A stretch of DNA of 64,000 nt from Ulota crispa (Eukaryota; Streptophyta; Bryopsida; Orthotrichales; Orthotrichaceae): contig OY987242.1 of the NCBI GenBank assembly GCA_963920765.1, positions 30,342,002-30,406,001 on the forward strand, in the 5' to 3' direction. Positions within the stretch are counted from its first letter, which is position 1; each line of letters starts with the position of its first letter. A model generated the notes under the pieces. The model did not search any database and was not told the origin of the DNA. It worked only from the letters and a program-made list of their open reading frames with translations. Positions 48,201-59,352 of this stretch are shown here, piece after piece. Made by a program: the position numbers and the translations under genes.

Positions 48201-48613
48201 CTGATAATGGTATTTAGTGTTGGCAACACTAATTACAAACCCCAACATTAAATGTCAACAATCCTCATAATGTTACCAACACTAAATGTCAACGTATACA
48301 TTATTTGTCAACTGTAGTAATTTTTGTGAAAATAATTTTTTTACAAGTTTACATTTAAAAATTACTTCATTTTTATTACAAAAAGTATAAAATATAAAAA
48401 TTATGAGTTAATATCTAGGCAATTAACTTAAATTCCCATTTTTATAATCAAAATTCTAGTCTGCAAGGGGTACAAGACAAGAAGAGGAGGCAATAAAGAG
48501 TGATGTACATAAAAATAAGGCAATTTTAAATGCAAACTAGCTGAGATTTAGAGTGAGTGAAGTAAAAATGCAGACAACACTATTGGTAACATAACACTAA
48601 ATACCATTATTAG
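48201..48613. mobile_element. MITE with TAATGGTATTTAGTGTT ends (family I), copy 1
   Basis: The left CTGATAATGGTATTTAGTGT and, reversed on the right, CTAATAATGGTATTTAGTGT are near-identical TIRs. The subterminal motif ACACTAAATGTCAAC repeats. It is 413 bp and AT-rich. A diverged relative is at about 58655-58940. Confidence 0.65.
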
Positions 48614-49563
48614 TATAGTCTGTGAGTAGTGCGCATGCAGTGACGGCTGTAGTGTTGATGCTTCTGCTTTTTGACCCTTGCCCGCATCTCCCGTGTTGTC
48701 GGGGCTCCATTAATGCAAGTATGCACCTCAACGAAGTCGTTAAATTCCACACATTATCATTATGGTCAAGTCCTCCGCGACCTGCCCATGCCCCATGGCA
48801 GCTTCACCGAATGTAGAATGTGGCGAGTAGAACTGTAGATGCCGACCTCTAATTCTGGATCTTGGCTCTCTGCTCCAGAGTTTAAAAAGCTGGCGAATAT
48901 TTGCCTAAATCTTACCTTGAATTATGACTGGCTATCGAAACACTGGATGGAATTGTCAGATTGGTAACACTAGCTTTGCCAGAATTTGGGTGAATAGTGT
49001 TAATGTTAGTATATTTTTTTAATTGAGCATGCACACTTCATTGATTCTATCCATTTCTATCCAAATTTTCCTTACCTACTTGCATTGATAGGTGCCTGTA
49101 GGGTGACCAACAAAAAAATTCAATTAAAACCAATTTTTGAAAGGTTGAGTTTGCTCTCAGGGTCACTCCAAATTCACTGTGCATTTTTGAGCTTTTGGAG
49201 GAAAATGTATGGAGGTTTATGTGGAGGTAGTTGATGTCAGGCCCACACAAGCTCAAAACCGGCGGTTTGAAATGGATGAAGAAGTAACTTGTATTTTTGG
49301 AAAATTGGGAGACAACCACTTTTCCAAATTTTCATCTACTATTCACCTAAAGATAACCTCTTCACCATTCTAGGGCAGAAGGTTTGAGACACTGGTTTGT
49401 GAACTCTCAAAACTGATAGTTTTGAACAAACCAGAAAAGTGGGCCTTCTAAAAGCCAAAGAATATATTTTTTTGCAAACCAGTAACTCCGCTCCCTCGGC
49501 TCCTTGTTTTTTACAAAATGTCAATTCCAAATGCATGTTCTGGCCTGTGTGGCCCAACCTTGA
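48614..49563. other. Intergenic stretch
   Basis: Mixed composition. No gene or repeat was recognised. Confidence 0.35.
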
Positions 49564-50300
49564 GAGCATCTCCACTAGTCAGCTCTAGAAGCTCAAATAG
49601 CGTGGCCGTACGGTCACTCACGTCTTTCTGATCTCCATTGGTGACCCACTCAGGGTTCTTTTCTGCACAGCCTCGCCACATGAGGCTCCAAGGCCTCTGA
49701 GCTGTCGAGTAGTTCTACACTGAATATTGCATTTAGGTTGCCTTGGCAAATAGGTTGCCTTACCTCAGTAAATTACCTCATGACTCATCATTTGGCCACT
49801 TGGAGGCACATGCAACTCACAAAATATTTAGATTTCACATGGTTTGTGACTTGGAAGCCACTAGTTTGTCTTTCTATTGCTTCATTGTTGTTGATAAGCT
49901 ATCTAAAAAGTTTGTTGCAGTGATTTTTGATGAAAGATACTGCAGCAACAGTAAATATTTATATAGTGTGAAATGTCAAGAAATTAGTGTGGGGCAACCT
50001 AAACGCAATATTATTCAGTGTAGTTTTCAGAGCGATGGTTTCTCAATTCACTTGAGAATTCCGACAGTTTTGGAGCTGACATGCCCCAAGACCCGCGTTA
50101 GCATGGAGAATAAGCCCCAGGAATCAAGCACCCCTAGTTGATTTTAGCCAAGCTTTCCATTGCTGATTCTGTGGTGCATCTAGCAAAATGCCAACGGCTG
50201 GACATCCGCTTGATTCCACAAGCCATTTCACTCCAAGGGGCCACTCAAATACCTTGTGGCGCGTGGAGGCTGAAGCCAACCGGTGGAGATGCTCTGAAGC
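49564..50300. mobile_element. Non-autonomous element with AGAGCATCTCCAC ends
   Basis: GAGAGCATCTCCACTAGTCA at the left and GTGGAGATGCTCTGAAG at the right are inverted. The subterminal parts (GAAGCTCAAATAGCG against the reverse of GGCCACTCAAATACC) also correspond loosely. Ends of the GAGCATCTCCA type are common on plant MITEs. It is interrupted by family G copy 3. The target duplication is not clear. Confidence 0.5.
49718..50020. mobile_element. Family G MITE, copy 3
   Basis: CACTGAATATTGCATTTAGG on the left and GGCAACCTAAACGCAATATT plus ATTCAGTG on the right, flanked by TA at 49716-49717 and 50021-50022. It is 303 bp and nested in the element at 49564-50300. It serves as the uninterrupted reference for copy 1. 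Confidence 0.75.
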
Positions 50301-50419
50301 AGAAAACACCAAATGGTAAGAGAGAATGGAGAAAGTAGAGGAGTCAAAAAAGTTATACTTTTTGGGGGGAAAAGTATCGTTGTGCACAACTCAAATTTCT
50401 CCTCTGCTGAACTGTACAT

Positions 50420-50553
50420 ATGAAAAGCCTCAAATGCACCGTACCCGGCAAGGACGGTCAAGTAGGAGAAGTACAAGTGTGGGATGGGAAGATCCTGCTG
50501 GGGTCCACGGAGGCTTTGCATCTGGACAAGCTACAGCTGAGAAAGTTTGAGCA
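50420..50553 (+). pseudogene. Possible isolated exon of an unidentified gene
   Basis: Open text starting MKSLKCTVPGKDGQVGEV and continuing VWDGKILLGSTEALHLDKLQ ends at GAGCAG before GTACCT, a possible donor. Composition is protein-like and GC-richer than its surroundings. The DGK-ILL-G-ALHL-LQ pattern loosely recalls the C-terminal domain of methionyl-tRNA formyltransferase, but this is weak. No flanking exons were found. Confidence 0.25.
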
Positions 50554-51521
50554 GGTACCTTACTTAAAAAGCAAGCCAATGGTACAGGGAATGAGAATAA
50601 TGTTACGGAACTACTTGTTTGAGTTTTTCACTTTTTTTTAGTGTGGGGTTGCATTAATTAATAACCCTTCAACAAACAACCTTGGATGAGGCCCATAATT
50701 GTACTTTACCCATGGAAGCATCCAACTTCCCAATATTTTCAAATTTTTGTAATAAAGAGCCACAAATAAAGTAGGGATACTTACAATATTCTCAAAGATA
50801 TCCAGGGATATAATTGATATTTATACACAAAACCAAAGGAACATTTTAATACTTCAAATAGTACATGTGTATATTTAATCTTTCAAAATAATTGAAGGAC
50901 ATTTTTGATATTTTTCCTTGAATTTAACCAGAAAGTTTTCAAATACTGACATTGGAGAATAATCTGCCCCCTTGGCCTTGGATTTTACAGCGAAGAACTT
51001 CCAACCCTGCTGGATAGTGTCATGTAGGGGCTCATTTTGTCAGAGAGGCTACTGGAGTTGGCAGGTCTAGCAAGTTTATTGTATATAATTCATGGTCAAT
51101 AACATTTCCTAATCATTGCATTGTAGTGGAGTAGGTCAGGCACAATTGGAAGCTGTCCTCGCCCAATGCCCACGGCCCTCTTTTCGATTGCCCGTTGGTC
51201 GACTCGAGCGACACACATCACACATGCACCATGGAGTGCATGCAAACAAATAATGGACAGGATCATCCACATTCGCATGTTCATCCATCCAGTTCAACAA
51301 CTCCCATCCAGTTGAAAGCGGATCTGATGTTCTGAGCGAAGGATGTAGAGTTGGCGATCTCATCCATCTTTTTCACCCCTATTCTGTTTGTGCTAGAAAC
51401 AGTGTATTCGTAAGATTTCTTTCGAAAATTTGCCTAAATAACAAATTAGTTGCCAATGCCAACCCTTCACTGCCAATTTTAAACAATCATTTTTAATGTG
51501 CGAATCACGTACCTTAGGGCA
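50554..51521. other. Intergenic stretch with a possible coding remnant
   Basis: A GC-richer patch at 51140-51370 reads on the minus strand as DEIANSTSFAQNIRSAFN and then a stop, which looks protein-like but is not recognised. Nothing else was identified. Confidence 0.25.
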
Positions 51522-52041
51522 TCTTCAATACATTCACTGGGAATGGGGCGGGGCCTGGGACGGGGAAACACTGCTATTTTTGACTAGTATATAATTAGAA
51601 TATGAGATTATTATTATTGGAAGCGTATACAAAAATGTCGTCAAACAAATAAAATGACATATGGTATTGGAAATCGGATAATTAAACTAATGTCCATTGA
51701 AAAAATAGCTAAAGCACAAACAACACGGCAAACTATATCTAATAAAGAATAATTAGATAATGGCATTCCAAATCAAATTTTCAAAATTTGGAGTGCCATT
51801 ATCTAATTATTCTTTATTAGGTATGGTTTGCCGTGTTGTTTGTCCTTTAGCTATTTTTTCAATGGGCATTAGTTTGATTGTCCAATTTCCAATACCATAT
51901 GTCATTTTATTTGTTTGACGATGTTTTTGTATACGCTTCCAATGATAGTAATCTCATGTTCTAATTATATACTAGTCAAAAAATAGCAGTGTTTCCTCGT
52001 CCTAGGCCCCGCCCCATTCCCAATGAATGCATTGAAGATAC
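51522..52041. mobile_element. Nearly perfect foldback element
   Basis: Two arms of about 250 bp are inverted around a short centre near 51780. The left arm starts CATCTTCAATACATTCACTG, then GGGGCGGGGCC. The right arm ends GGCCCCGCCCCATTCCCAAT, then GCATTGAAGATA. The arms differ at only a few positions, which suggests recent formation. There is no coding sequence. It seems to have cut off the left end of a 240-bp-class TTAA element. Confidence 0.75.
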
Positions 52042-52263
52042 TAGCGCAAGTTCACTCAAATCCAAACCCTTTGGAACTCATTCCAATCAAACTATCACCT
52101 AAAAGAGATTCACAAAAATTAACCATATTGATTGGTAGTGAACATAAATCTGAAGCTCCAAAAAAAAGGACATATCCTTCCACCATATCACATTATAACA
52201 GTCAAACGAGGAATTTTTTTCAAAACAAAAAGGCCATATTTTAACCCCTTGGGCGCTCAGGGG
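52042..52263. mobile_element. TTAA-site MITE, 240-bp class, copy 2, left end missing
   Basis: The interior TTCACTCAAATCCAAACCCT matches the copy at about 62890. The right end reads GGGCGCTCAGGGG before TTAA at 52264-52267. The left TIR is absent where the foldback element ends. Confidence 0.55.
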
Positions 52264-52701
52264 TTAAGCTTCATATCTATGAATTAAGATGGTGACGTTA
52301 GGGGCTTATTATTAACGGGAGAATATTCAGCATGTTGAATTCCACCGAACTAGTAGTCTAGTACTTCCCAGAGGACCAGTGGTCTTAAATGTGGTTTTAG
52401 TAATCCTAAAGCAGGGTTGTTTTTTTTTTTAGCTTTCTGACCAGTGACTGTGTGGCAGGATATTTTTTTTAGGCTTGCCGAATTCAAGCTTCAAGTCTAT
52501 ACAAACAAATGAGGAAAAAATAGCGTCTTCTTGCCAGATGTCGTTCAACGTTTCAAATCTAGATGCCTGCTATGCATCAGAAAAAAGAATATGTTGTTGT
52601 TTGTAGCTAGTCAACTAGGAACTTAGGTTGAAAACAAAGTAATCTTCACACAATGTGGAGTCGTATTATATGAAAATCAAGTCGTTTAGAAGTTTTGTTA
52701 A

Positions 52702-53625
52702 CCCCTAAATCCTTGGGGCCTTTATTTTGTCAAAAGACACTCAAAATTGCCATTTCTATTGCAAAGAGTAAAAAAATTTGAGAATTGGTCTTTTTGCATA
52801 TTTAACAGTAGGATCTTGTACTAGACTAGTATAAGAATGTGGAAATAAAGATTCAAAAACTTTGACCGCATAGATTGCAAGTTATTTGCATTCAAAGTGT
52901 AAAAAACAGATTTTTTTGCTCCTTGCATGACTAGACTATTTGACTTTGAACTTTTTTAACTTAAAATCTTTGCACCACGGAGTTTTGGGGTTTATTTTTG
53001 TATGGTGGAAAATTGAGTTGAGAATTTTTAGAAAAAAATCAAAACAAAAAATACTTAATTTTCATTCTTAAAAAAAACATTAGGTAGAAGAAGGTATGAG
53101 ATTGAACAAAAACTTAAATTGTTAATAACCTTGCAATGGAATTGAGACTCAATAATCCTAATGGTGAGATTGTTCTAGCAAGCAAACTTTACCCTCTCCA
53201 ACAAATTTTTTTGAAAAAATGTTAAACCTGCATTCAAAAATGAAGTTTATAAGTTATTTTTTCAAGAAGATGCTTGAGTTGCCCAAAAAACAAGATTGTC
53301 CATAACTTTCTCTTAACTAGTCCAAATGGAATGGATCAAAGCTTCAGATGTAGACAAAACCATAATCTATGAGGAAAAATAAATAAATAAAACAAATTCA
53401 AGCTTTTGTAAAAAATTTTTGCTGCCCAATTTGCATAATTTTTTGCTTATCTAGGCATAACTATTGCTTTTGGGCATTGATTGGAATAAAAATTATATTC
53501 CCCAAAAGCTAATGTGTTTTCCTATTTTCAAAAAAAGTTTCAAAAAATTGGGACAAAAATAGAGGCTGTAGGTACCTGCCCAAAATCCCATTTGTCCCTC
53601 AAGGGGACACTTGGGGATTTAGGGG
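52702..53625. mobile_element. TTAA-site element, 0.9-kb class, copy 5
   Basis: TTAA lies at 52698-52701 and 53626-53629. The ends are CCCCTAAATCCTTGGGG and CTTGGGGATTTAGGGG. It is 924 bp. The interior TCAAAATTGCCATTTCTA and AGGATCTTGTACTAGACTAG follows the class layout. Confidence 0.75.
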
Positions 53626-53629
53626 TTAA

Positions 53630-54700
53630 GATAATGTCTCTTTTGTTATAAATTTTTGGGTTTTGTAACCCATGTTTTCAAAAAAATCACTCTTGCAACA
53701 ACAATTTTTGATTTAAAAAAAAAAATTGGTCACAATCAACAAGCTCAAATTGTAAATACTTGCAGCCTAATTTTGCACTTTAAAAAAATTTGGTGTGGCC
53801 ATATATGCACCACTAAAACTTACCATATGGCCTCTAAAGCTGCCAGTCCAAAACCAAAAAAAATCCTTGTTGTGTGGCATTCTTTGAAAATGGTTTGTAG
53901 CAAGGTTTTTTTTTGCTTTTGGAATGGCAGCTTCTCATTTCATATGGTAATTTTTAGTGGTGCATGTGCGGTCCTACAAAATCAGGGTTTTTTTTTTTCA
54001 TTTTTCAAGAAGTGTCAAAGTGGCAATTTAAAATGTTACAGTGGTGCTCCAAATTTCAACATTCGTCCACATATTGGATAGAAAATATCACATTAACACA
54101 TATTACATGTCTATAATTTGGTTTTCATCCACAATTTGGCAATTTCATCCAAGATTTTGTTTTTAAATTTGAAGCCTTTTTGGTGATTTCATCCAAGTTT
54201 TTGGCAATTCTTTTGACGTTTTTTAGCCTAATTTTTTTTGGGTGCAATTGAGCACCAAATTGCCAAAAAGAAAACACTACAAGTGATTTTCTAAAGTGTA
54301 AAATTAGGATGCAAGTATTTACACTTTGATCTTATTAATTGTGACCAAATTTTCATAAAATCAAAAACTTGTGTTGCAAGAATGAGTTTTATGAAAATGT
54401 GCGTGGCAAAACCCAAAAAATTATAATATAAGAGGCATTATCTCAAAAGAATTTTAAGGGCAACTTGATTTTCAAAAAACATGGCTCCACATGGCATGAA
54501 GATCATGTTGTCTTCTGTCTAAGTTCCTAGCCTAGCTAGTTGACTTGCTAGAAACAACAACATATTATTTTTTCTATTTTGTAACAGGCGTCTAGATTTG
54601 GAATGTTGAGCAACATTTGGCTCCATGATGCTATTTTTCTTAATTTTTTTATATAGGAGCGTAGCTTGAATTCTTTTGTAACTATATGGCTTTTAAAAGC
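53630..54700. repeat. AT-rich region with a large inverted repeat
   Basis: Segments around 53640-53800 and 54290-54430 are inverted relatives: TTGATTTTAT-type arms, GCAACA and TTGTGACCAA against TTGGTCACAA. Inner arms at 53795-53840 and 53940-53965 share CCATATGGC-like text and GCACCACTAAAA. The whole is probably a foldback element of about 800 bp with unclear ends. Confidence 0.4.
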
Positions 54701-55045
54701 CTAAAAAAAACCCTGATTTATAGCTTGCTAGCTCCATCCCTAATTTTGGTTGGAGTTGAAGGTGGCCCCTATGCATAGATTTTTGCAGTATCATGGGGCT
54801 ATTAATAATGAAATTAAAGAGAAAATGGCACTAGCAACTTTTTTGATGATGCTTTTTTATTTGTCTCATCATAAAATAATGACATCAATTCTAATTTTGA
54901 TAAGAATTTTATGAAAATTACAATGCAATTTTCATTATTGCAATCTAGCATTTTTTGGAATTGTTTTCTCCTTTTTTTTCTATAGGCTTGAAGCTCATCT
55001 TCTTTTATTGGAGGCAAGTGGGCCTTAAATTGCCCAAAATAAAAG
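54700..55045. repeat. Repeat family K, copy 2
   Basis: Reverse complement of the two halves found at 23152-23372 and 24309-24510. Examples are CCATCCCTAATTTTGGTTGG and TTCTATAGGCTTGAAGCTCA. Here the two halves are continuous, which shows the 23-kb copy was split by insertion. Confidence 0.5.
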
Positions 55046-55053
55046 CCTTTAGG

Positions 55054-55809
55054 GCCTAAATGCCTAAGCAATGTTTTTTTTTGGCAACAAAGCAATTTTG
55101 GGCAGCTCACTAAAACGATTTCTCAAAATTTTGTCTTTGGAATGTTCACACATGATGTGCCCAAGGAGTAGCTTTAAGGTTCAACAATTTTCATAACTTT
55201 TGACTACATTGTCAAAAAGTTATTGCATGATATGTAGTTTTCTTTGAACTCTTGGCAGCCTAGGTTGCTCACAAAACTTCTTTAGAAATCACATTTAAAA
55301 AAGAAAAATCTTGGAAATAGGTTCTTTAGATTTATATATATATACATGGGAAGCTTTGATTCATTCAATTTTTATTTATGAGACAAAATTTATGAGAAGT
55401 TTTAATTTGCAAGTAGGTATGGCGGTTTTAAGAGTACTCCATACCTAATAGCAAACTAAAACTTCTCATAACTTTCATCTCAACAATCAAAATTGAATGA
55501 ATCAAAGCTTCCCACGCACCGGCATATATAAATCTAAAGAACCCATTTCAAATATTTTTATTTTTTAAATGTAATTTCTAAAGAAGTTTTATGAGGTGCC
55601 AAGGCTGCTGGGAGTTCAAAGAAAACTACATATCATGCAATAACTTTTCAACCATGTAGTCAAAAGTTATGAGGATTGTTGAACTTTAAAGCTACCCCAC
55701 ATGCACATTATATGTGAAAGTTTCAAAGAAAAAAAAATGAAAAATCCATGTTTAATGAGCTACCCAAAATCACTATGTTGCCAAAGAACACTCCTTGGGC
55801 CTTTAGGGG
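55054..55809. mobile_element. Palindromic TTAA-class foldback element
   Basis: The right end CCTTTAGGGG is followed by TTAA at 55810-55813. The left end is degraded (GGGCCTAAATGCCTAAG). Two arms of about 350 bp, 55083-55435 and 55441-55795, are inverted copies. Both contain GCATGATATGTAGTTTTCTT and its complement, and a GGCAGCC/GGCTGC motif. The arm sequence matches part of 17242-18425, so the element looks like a 0.9-kb-class end duplicated head to head. Confidence 0.65.
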
Positions 55810-56047
55810 TTAATAATATGAAATAGAGAAAATAATTGGAACAATTCCTTTGTAATAAAATGGTTCAATATGGAAATTGAAGTGTATCAACTGGTCAAAC
55901 TCAAATATTTCCCAATATTGCCTTCATTTTGTCTAGAACCATGAAATAGAATAAAAACAACCAACTCCAAAATAGAGAGCAAATAATCAAATTTATCCTA
56001 GTTTGTATAACAAACTCAAATTTTCCACCTTGGCACACACAAACATG

Positions 56048-57306
56048 TACATGCAGTACAATAGCAGAAATAAAGAGTACATAACTTCTCGTTTAGTGCC
56101 TAAAGGCTTAATTTTGAAATTAGATTTAGAAGATGATCCATTGAGATTTTGAAAAAAAAATTCAATCAAAAAAGCTCAGAAATTATAGGAGAACAACTTT
56201 TGTTCTTGGCCAAATAGCTTATTGTGCATTTGTAGTGAGTGATTGATTGACAAAGTGGAATAGTGTACACTCAAAGGTAATTTTTTCAAATCACAATTAC
56301 TACACCAGGTACTAAGATTTTGAAATTACTTGTTGAAATGAAACAACTCAAAACTTACAAGAGAACAACTTTTATTTTAGGCTCAAGAGCTTACCATGCA
56401 TGCCTTGTTCACAAATGAAGCCCAAACAAACCCATGGGGTTTTTTTTAGAACATTTGCCTTTGTGGGGTGAGAGTTGCACATCCACACAAATATTTGCAC
56501 ATTTCATGCTTGGTCCACTTGTTTGGGCTTCTGAGTTATTTCCTTTCAAGAAGTAACTTCGAAATCGTATTAACTGGTGTCGTAATTGTGATTTGCAAAA
56601 ATTACCTTTGAATGTACAATATTCCACTTTGTCAATCAATTACTCACTACAAATGCACAATAAGCTATTTGGCCAAGGACAAAAGTTGTTCTCTTATAAA
56701 TTCTGAGTTGTTATTATTCAAAAAGTTTTTTCAAAATCTCAGCAGATCATCCTTTAAATTTGATCTCAAAATTAAGCCATTAGGCACTAAACTAGAAGTT
56801 ATGTACTCTTTCTTTCTGCTAATGTAAAATACAGTGCCATACCAAGAAGGTTGTTGTCTCTCCAATTTTTCACCTTTTTTGAAGTCATATTTTGCAACAA
56901 AAATAGTCAACATATTATTTCTAATTTTGACAAATTGCTTATTAGGAATTACAATGATGGTAATGGTGGTTTGGTGTATTTTTGAATTGAAAGCTCTTCA
57001 AATCCATGAGAGGAAGGTTATAAAAAAGAATATTGCGACAATCTTTTTGGGAGGCCACTGTTTAGTACCCAAAAGAAAGAGTACAAAACACCCTTTTATG
57101 GCATCCAAAGAAGTATGTATAACAAAGAATACAACTGACATTTCATTCTCACATTTTTAATATGAGATGATCATGATTGCACAAGGATTATATACAAAAA
57201 AGTTGAGGATAAAATGCCAATTATGTTCTTTGTTATACCAACTTCTTTGAATGCCATGAGAGGGACTTATGTACTCTTTTTTTCTGCTATTGTACTGTAA
57301 TGTACA
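56048..57306. mobile_element. Element M: 1.26-kb foldback with GTACAATAGCAGAAA ends
   Basis: GTACATGCAGTACAATAGCA on the left and TGCTATTGTACTGTAATGTA on the right are TIRs of about 38 bp. Inside, 56060-56300 and 56595-56830 are long inverted arms (TTGGCCAAATAGCTTATTGT against AATAAGCTATTTGGCCAAGG). A separate segment at 56915-57075 recurs inverted at about 36160-36320. No transposase is seen. Confidence 0.55.
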
Positions 57307-57329
57307 TCGAGCCGTGCAGATGCCCTACC

Positions 57330-57432
57330 CAGCTCCAACGCCTTCATACAAACATGTGCAAGAGCTGGACTTGGACTCTTGGAGTGATGGTGGAGTGGTG
57401 GACAAGCAAGGTGGGCCGTAGGCGTTATCTAC
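57330..57432 (+). other. GC-rich patch with possible exon
   Basis: An open stretch MPYPAPTPSYKHVQELDL, then DSWSDGGVVDKQ, precedes GGTGGGCCG, with a CAG just upstream of its ATG. It is GC-richer than its surroundings and could be a lone exon or remnant. The family is not recognised. Confidence 0.2.
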
Positions 57433-57485
57433 AACGAGTTTATAAACGACTTTCTACAACAAAAAAGGACCAGTAACCGCAAGTA

Positions 57486-57720
57486 TAGTAGAACTCCTCT
57501 AAACCAATAACCTCTAAACTGATATCCATTATAATCTAGTATATAACACAAATCTCAATGTCAAACCACACATCAGTCATAAACCAAAGTAATTAATTCA
57601 ATAGTAGTAATACTCCTTGATGCTATCTTGGCACTAACCTCAAGGTAACTAACTAATAACTTACTTAAACTAATCTAGTTCGTGGAGTCTCAATCATATC
57701 AATTTAGAGGAGTTCTACTA
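57486..57720. mobile_element. Emigrant/pogo-like MITE
   Basis: TAGTAGAACTCCTCTAAAC on the left and GTTTAGAGGAGTTCTACTA-like text on the right form TIRs flanked by TA. The ends resemble those of the pogo-related Emigrant/Lemi MITEs of plants (CAGTAAAACCTCTATAAAT-type). It is 235 bp and AT-rich. Confidence 0.7.
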
Positions 57721-57722
57721 TA

Positions 57723-58254
57723 TGACACAACTGGTACATCCCCAATTCCCTAATATGCCATAGTTATAGTGCCCACAGACTGTGAATTTATTTCCTGACA
57801 AATGAGTGCCTCGGTGTCCTCTCCACATTGGAGTATATATAGAGGGAACGATAGTAATTGGAGTAAATCTGTCAGAGCTGGCGAATTTTAACCAAGAAGT
57901 TATACTGGGCCCGCCACAGTGGGACCTCCATTGGGGAGTGGGGACACCGCCGGCATTCCTGTAAAAAGTAATGTTGTATCCGTGACTGTCTCTGTCTGTC
58001 CCCGTGTACGGTCCAGGGCTTCAGATTCTGTTATTGAATCTGAAGAAATTATTTTTTCCTTTTGACATTATTGTCTTGTCGTGCTCTGCTTGAATTATAG
58101 TTACCCGTGGGTCCCCTGACAGCGGAGATTACTTTTTGGCGAATTTTCGCCCAATTCTTACCTCAATTTGACACTTGGCTAGCTCAATATTAAAAAAGAA
58201 AAATCGGAGTGAAAAAACCGCATGAAACCGCCAATCCCCCCTCAATGATACATT
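57723..58254. other. Intergenic stretch of moderate GC
   Basis: The region around 57890-58030 is GC-richer, with no convincing ORF. It could be a promoter or non-coding transcript. Nothing can be assigned. Confidence 0.3.
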
Positions 58255-58603
58255 GGAATTTTTTATGATATTCTCATATCCCTGAAGTTTGCAGAATTTA
58301 CGTAGATATTCATGCTTTTTCAGAAATTACACAAAGGGTTTTCAGAAATTACACAAATATCCTTGGATCATGATTTTCAGGCATTTAATTGTTGTGCTTG
58401 CAATTCTTTCAAGACCAATGTTGAAGAAGGGAATGTAATGAAACAAAAAAGAAGCAACAAACACAAAGGAAGAAGGGAAGTGGCATGCATAAGAAATCCA
58501 ACTCTTGAAAATTTTGGTTCAATGATATTTGTGTAATTTCTGAAAAAGCAAGGGTATCCATGAAATTATTGCAAACTTCAAAGGGTATCCATGAAATTTT
58601 CCC
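58255..58603. mobile_element. Family F MITE, copy 3
   Basis: It starts GGAATTTTTTATGATATTC and ends AAAGGGTATCCATGAAATTT plus TCCC. It contains the duplicated motif TTTTCAGAAATTACACAAA. It is about 349 bp. Confidence 0.6.
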
Positions 58604-58654
58604 ATGATCCATTAGGGGCTTCAAATTCTATTGGTTTCAAACTCCTACATTAAA

Positions 58655-58940
58655 TAAGGATATTTGGTGTTGGTAACACTACTTACAAAATGTAATTCAC
58701 AACACTACTAATGTATTCAACACTAAATATTGACATGAATTCTATTTATCAACTAAACATCCATCAAAAATTTTAAATCAGTAAAGCAATAATAGTGTAT
58801 GCACTAAAGTAATAGTCAACATTAACACTAATTATCAATATAAGTATTAATTGTCTAATAGATGAGAATTAAAGTGAGTTAAATGATAGGATAAATAACA
58901 CTATAAGTACCATAATACCAAACAACATTATTGGTGTACT
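58655..58940. mobile_element. Diverged family I MITE, copy 2
   Basis: GGATATTTGGTGTTGGTAAC on the left and ACCATAATACCAAACAACA on the right. CAACACTAAATATTGACAT matches the subterminal motif of 48201-48613. Borders are approximate. Confidence 0.45.
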
Positions 58941-59321
58941 GGATTCCCATCAAAGTACTTTTCCTCAAGCAAGTTTTTCTTTGCCCTGATTTTGGTTTGC
59001 AGCAAAAGCATTGTGAAAATCACAATGATTTCAAAGCTATTTTCTTTAGTATCTTTTTTTAGTTTTATAGATTTCTCATCCAAGGGAGCCGAAGGAGCAT
59101 TTTACTTGTGCCTCCTACTATATGTGGAAGGTATTTTTTAGTTTATTGTGACACATGGTTAATTTATGTGAAAATATATATATTTTTTAATTTAGGGAAA
59201 ACTAGTTTTCAGAAAAAAAATCTCCTTGAGAAAATTCGGTTCACCCTAAACCTTGAAACTTCCTATTATATTTGTCAATACTTGGAGGATGGATATATAT
59301 ATATATGTATATGTATGTATG

Positions 59322-59352
<31 letters not shown>

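Noticed and set aside
59292-59347. TA-rich tract as a possible AT-rich origin
   Set aside because: It is a plain TA/TATG microsatellite with no other origin features.
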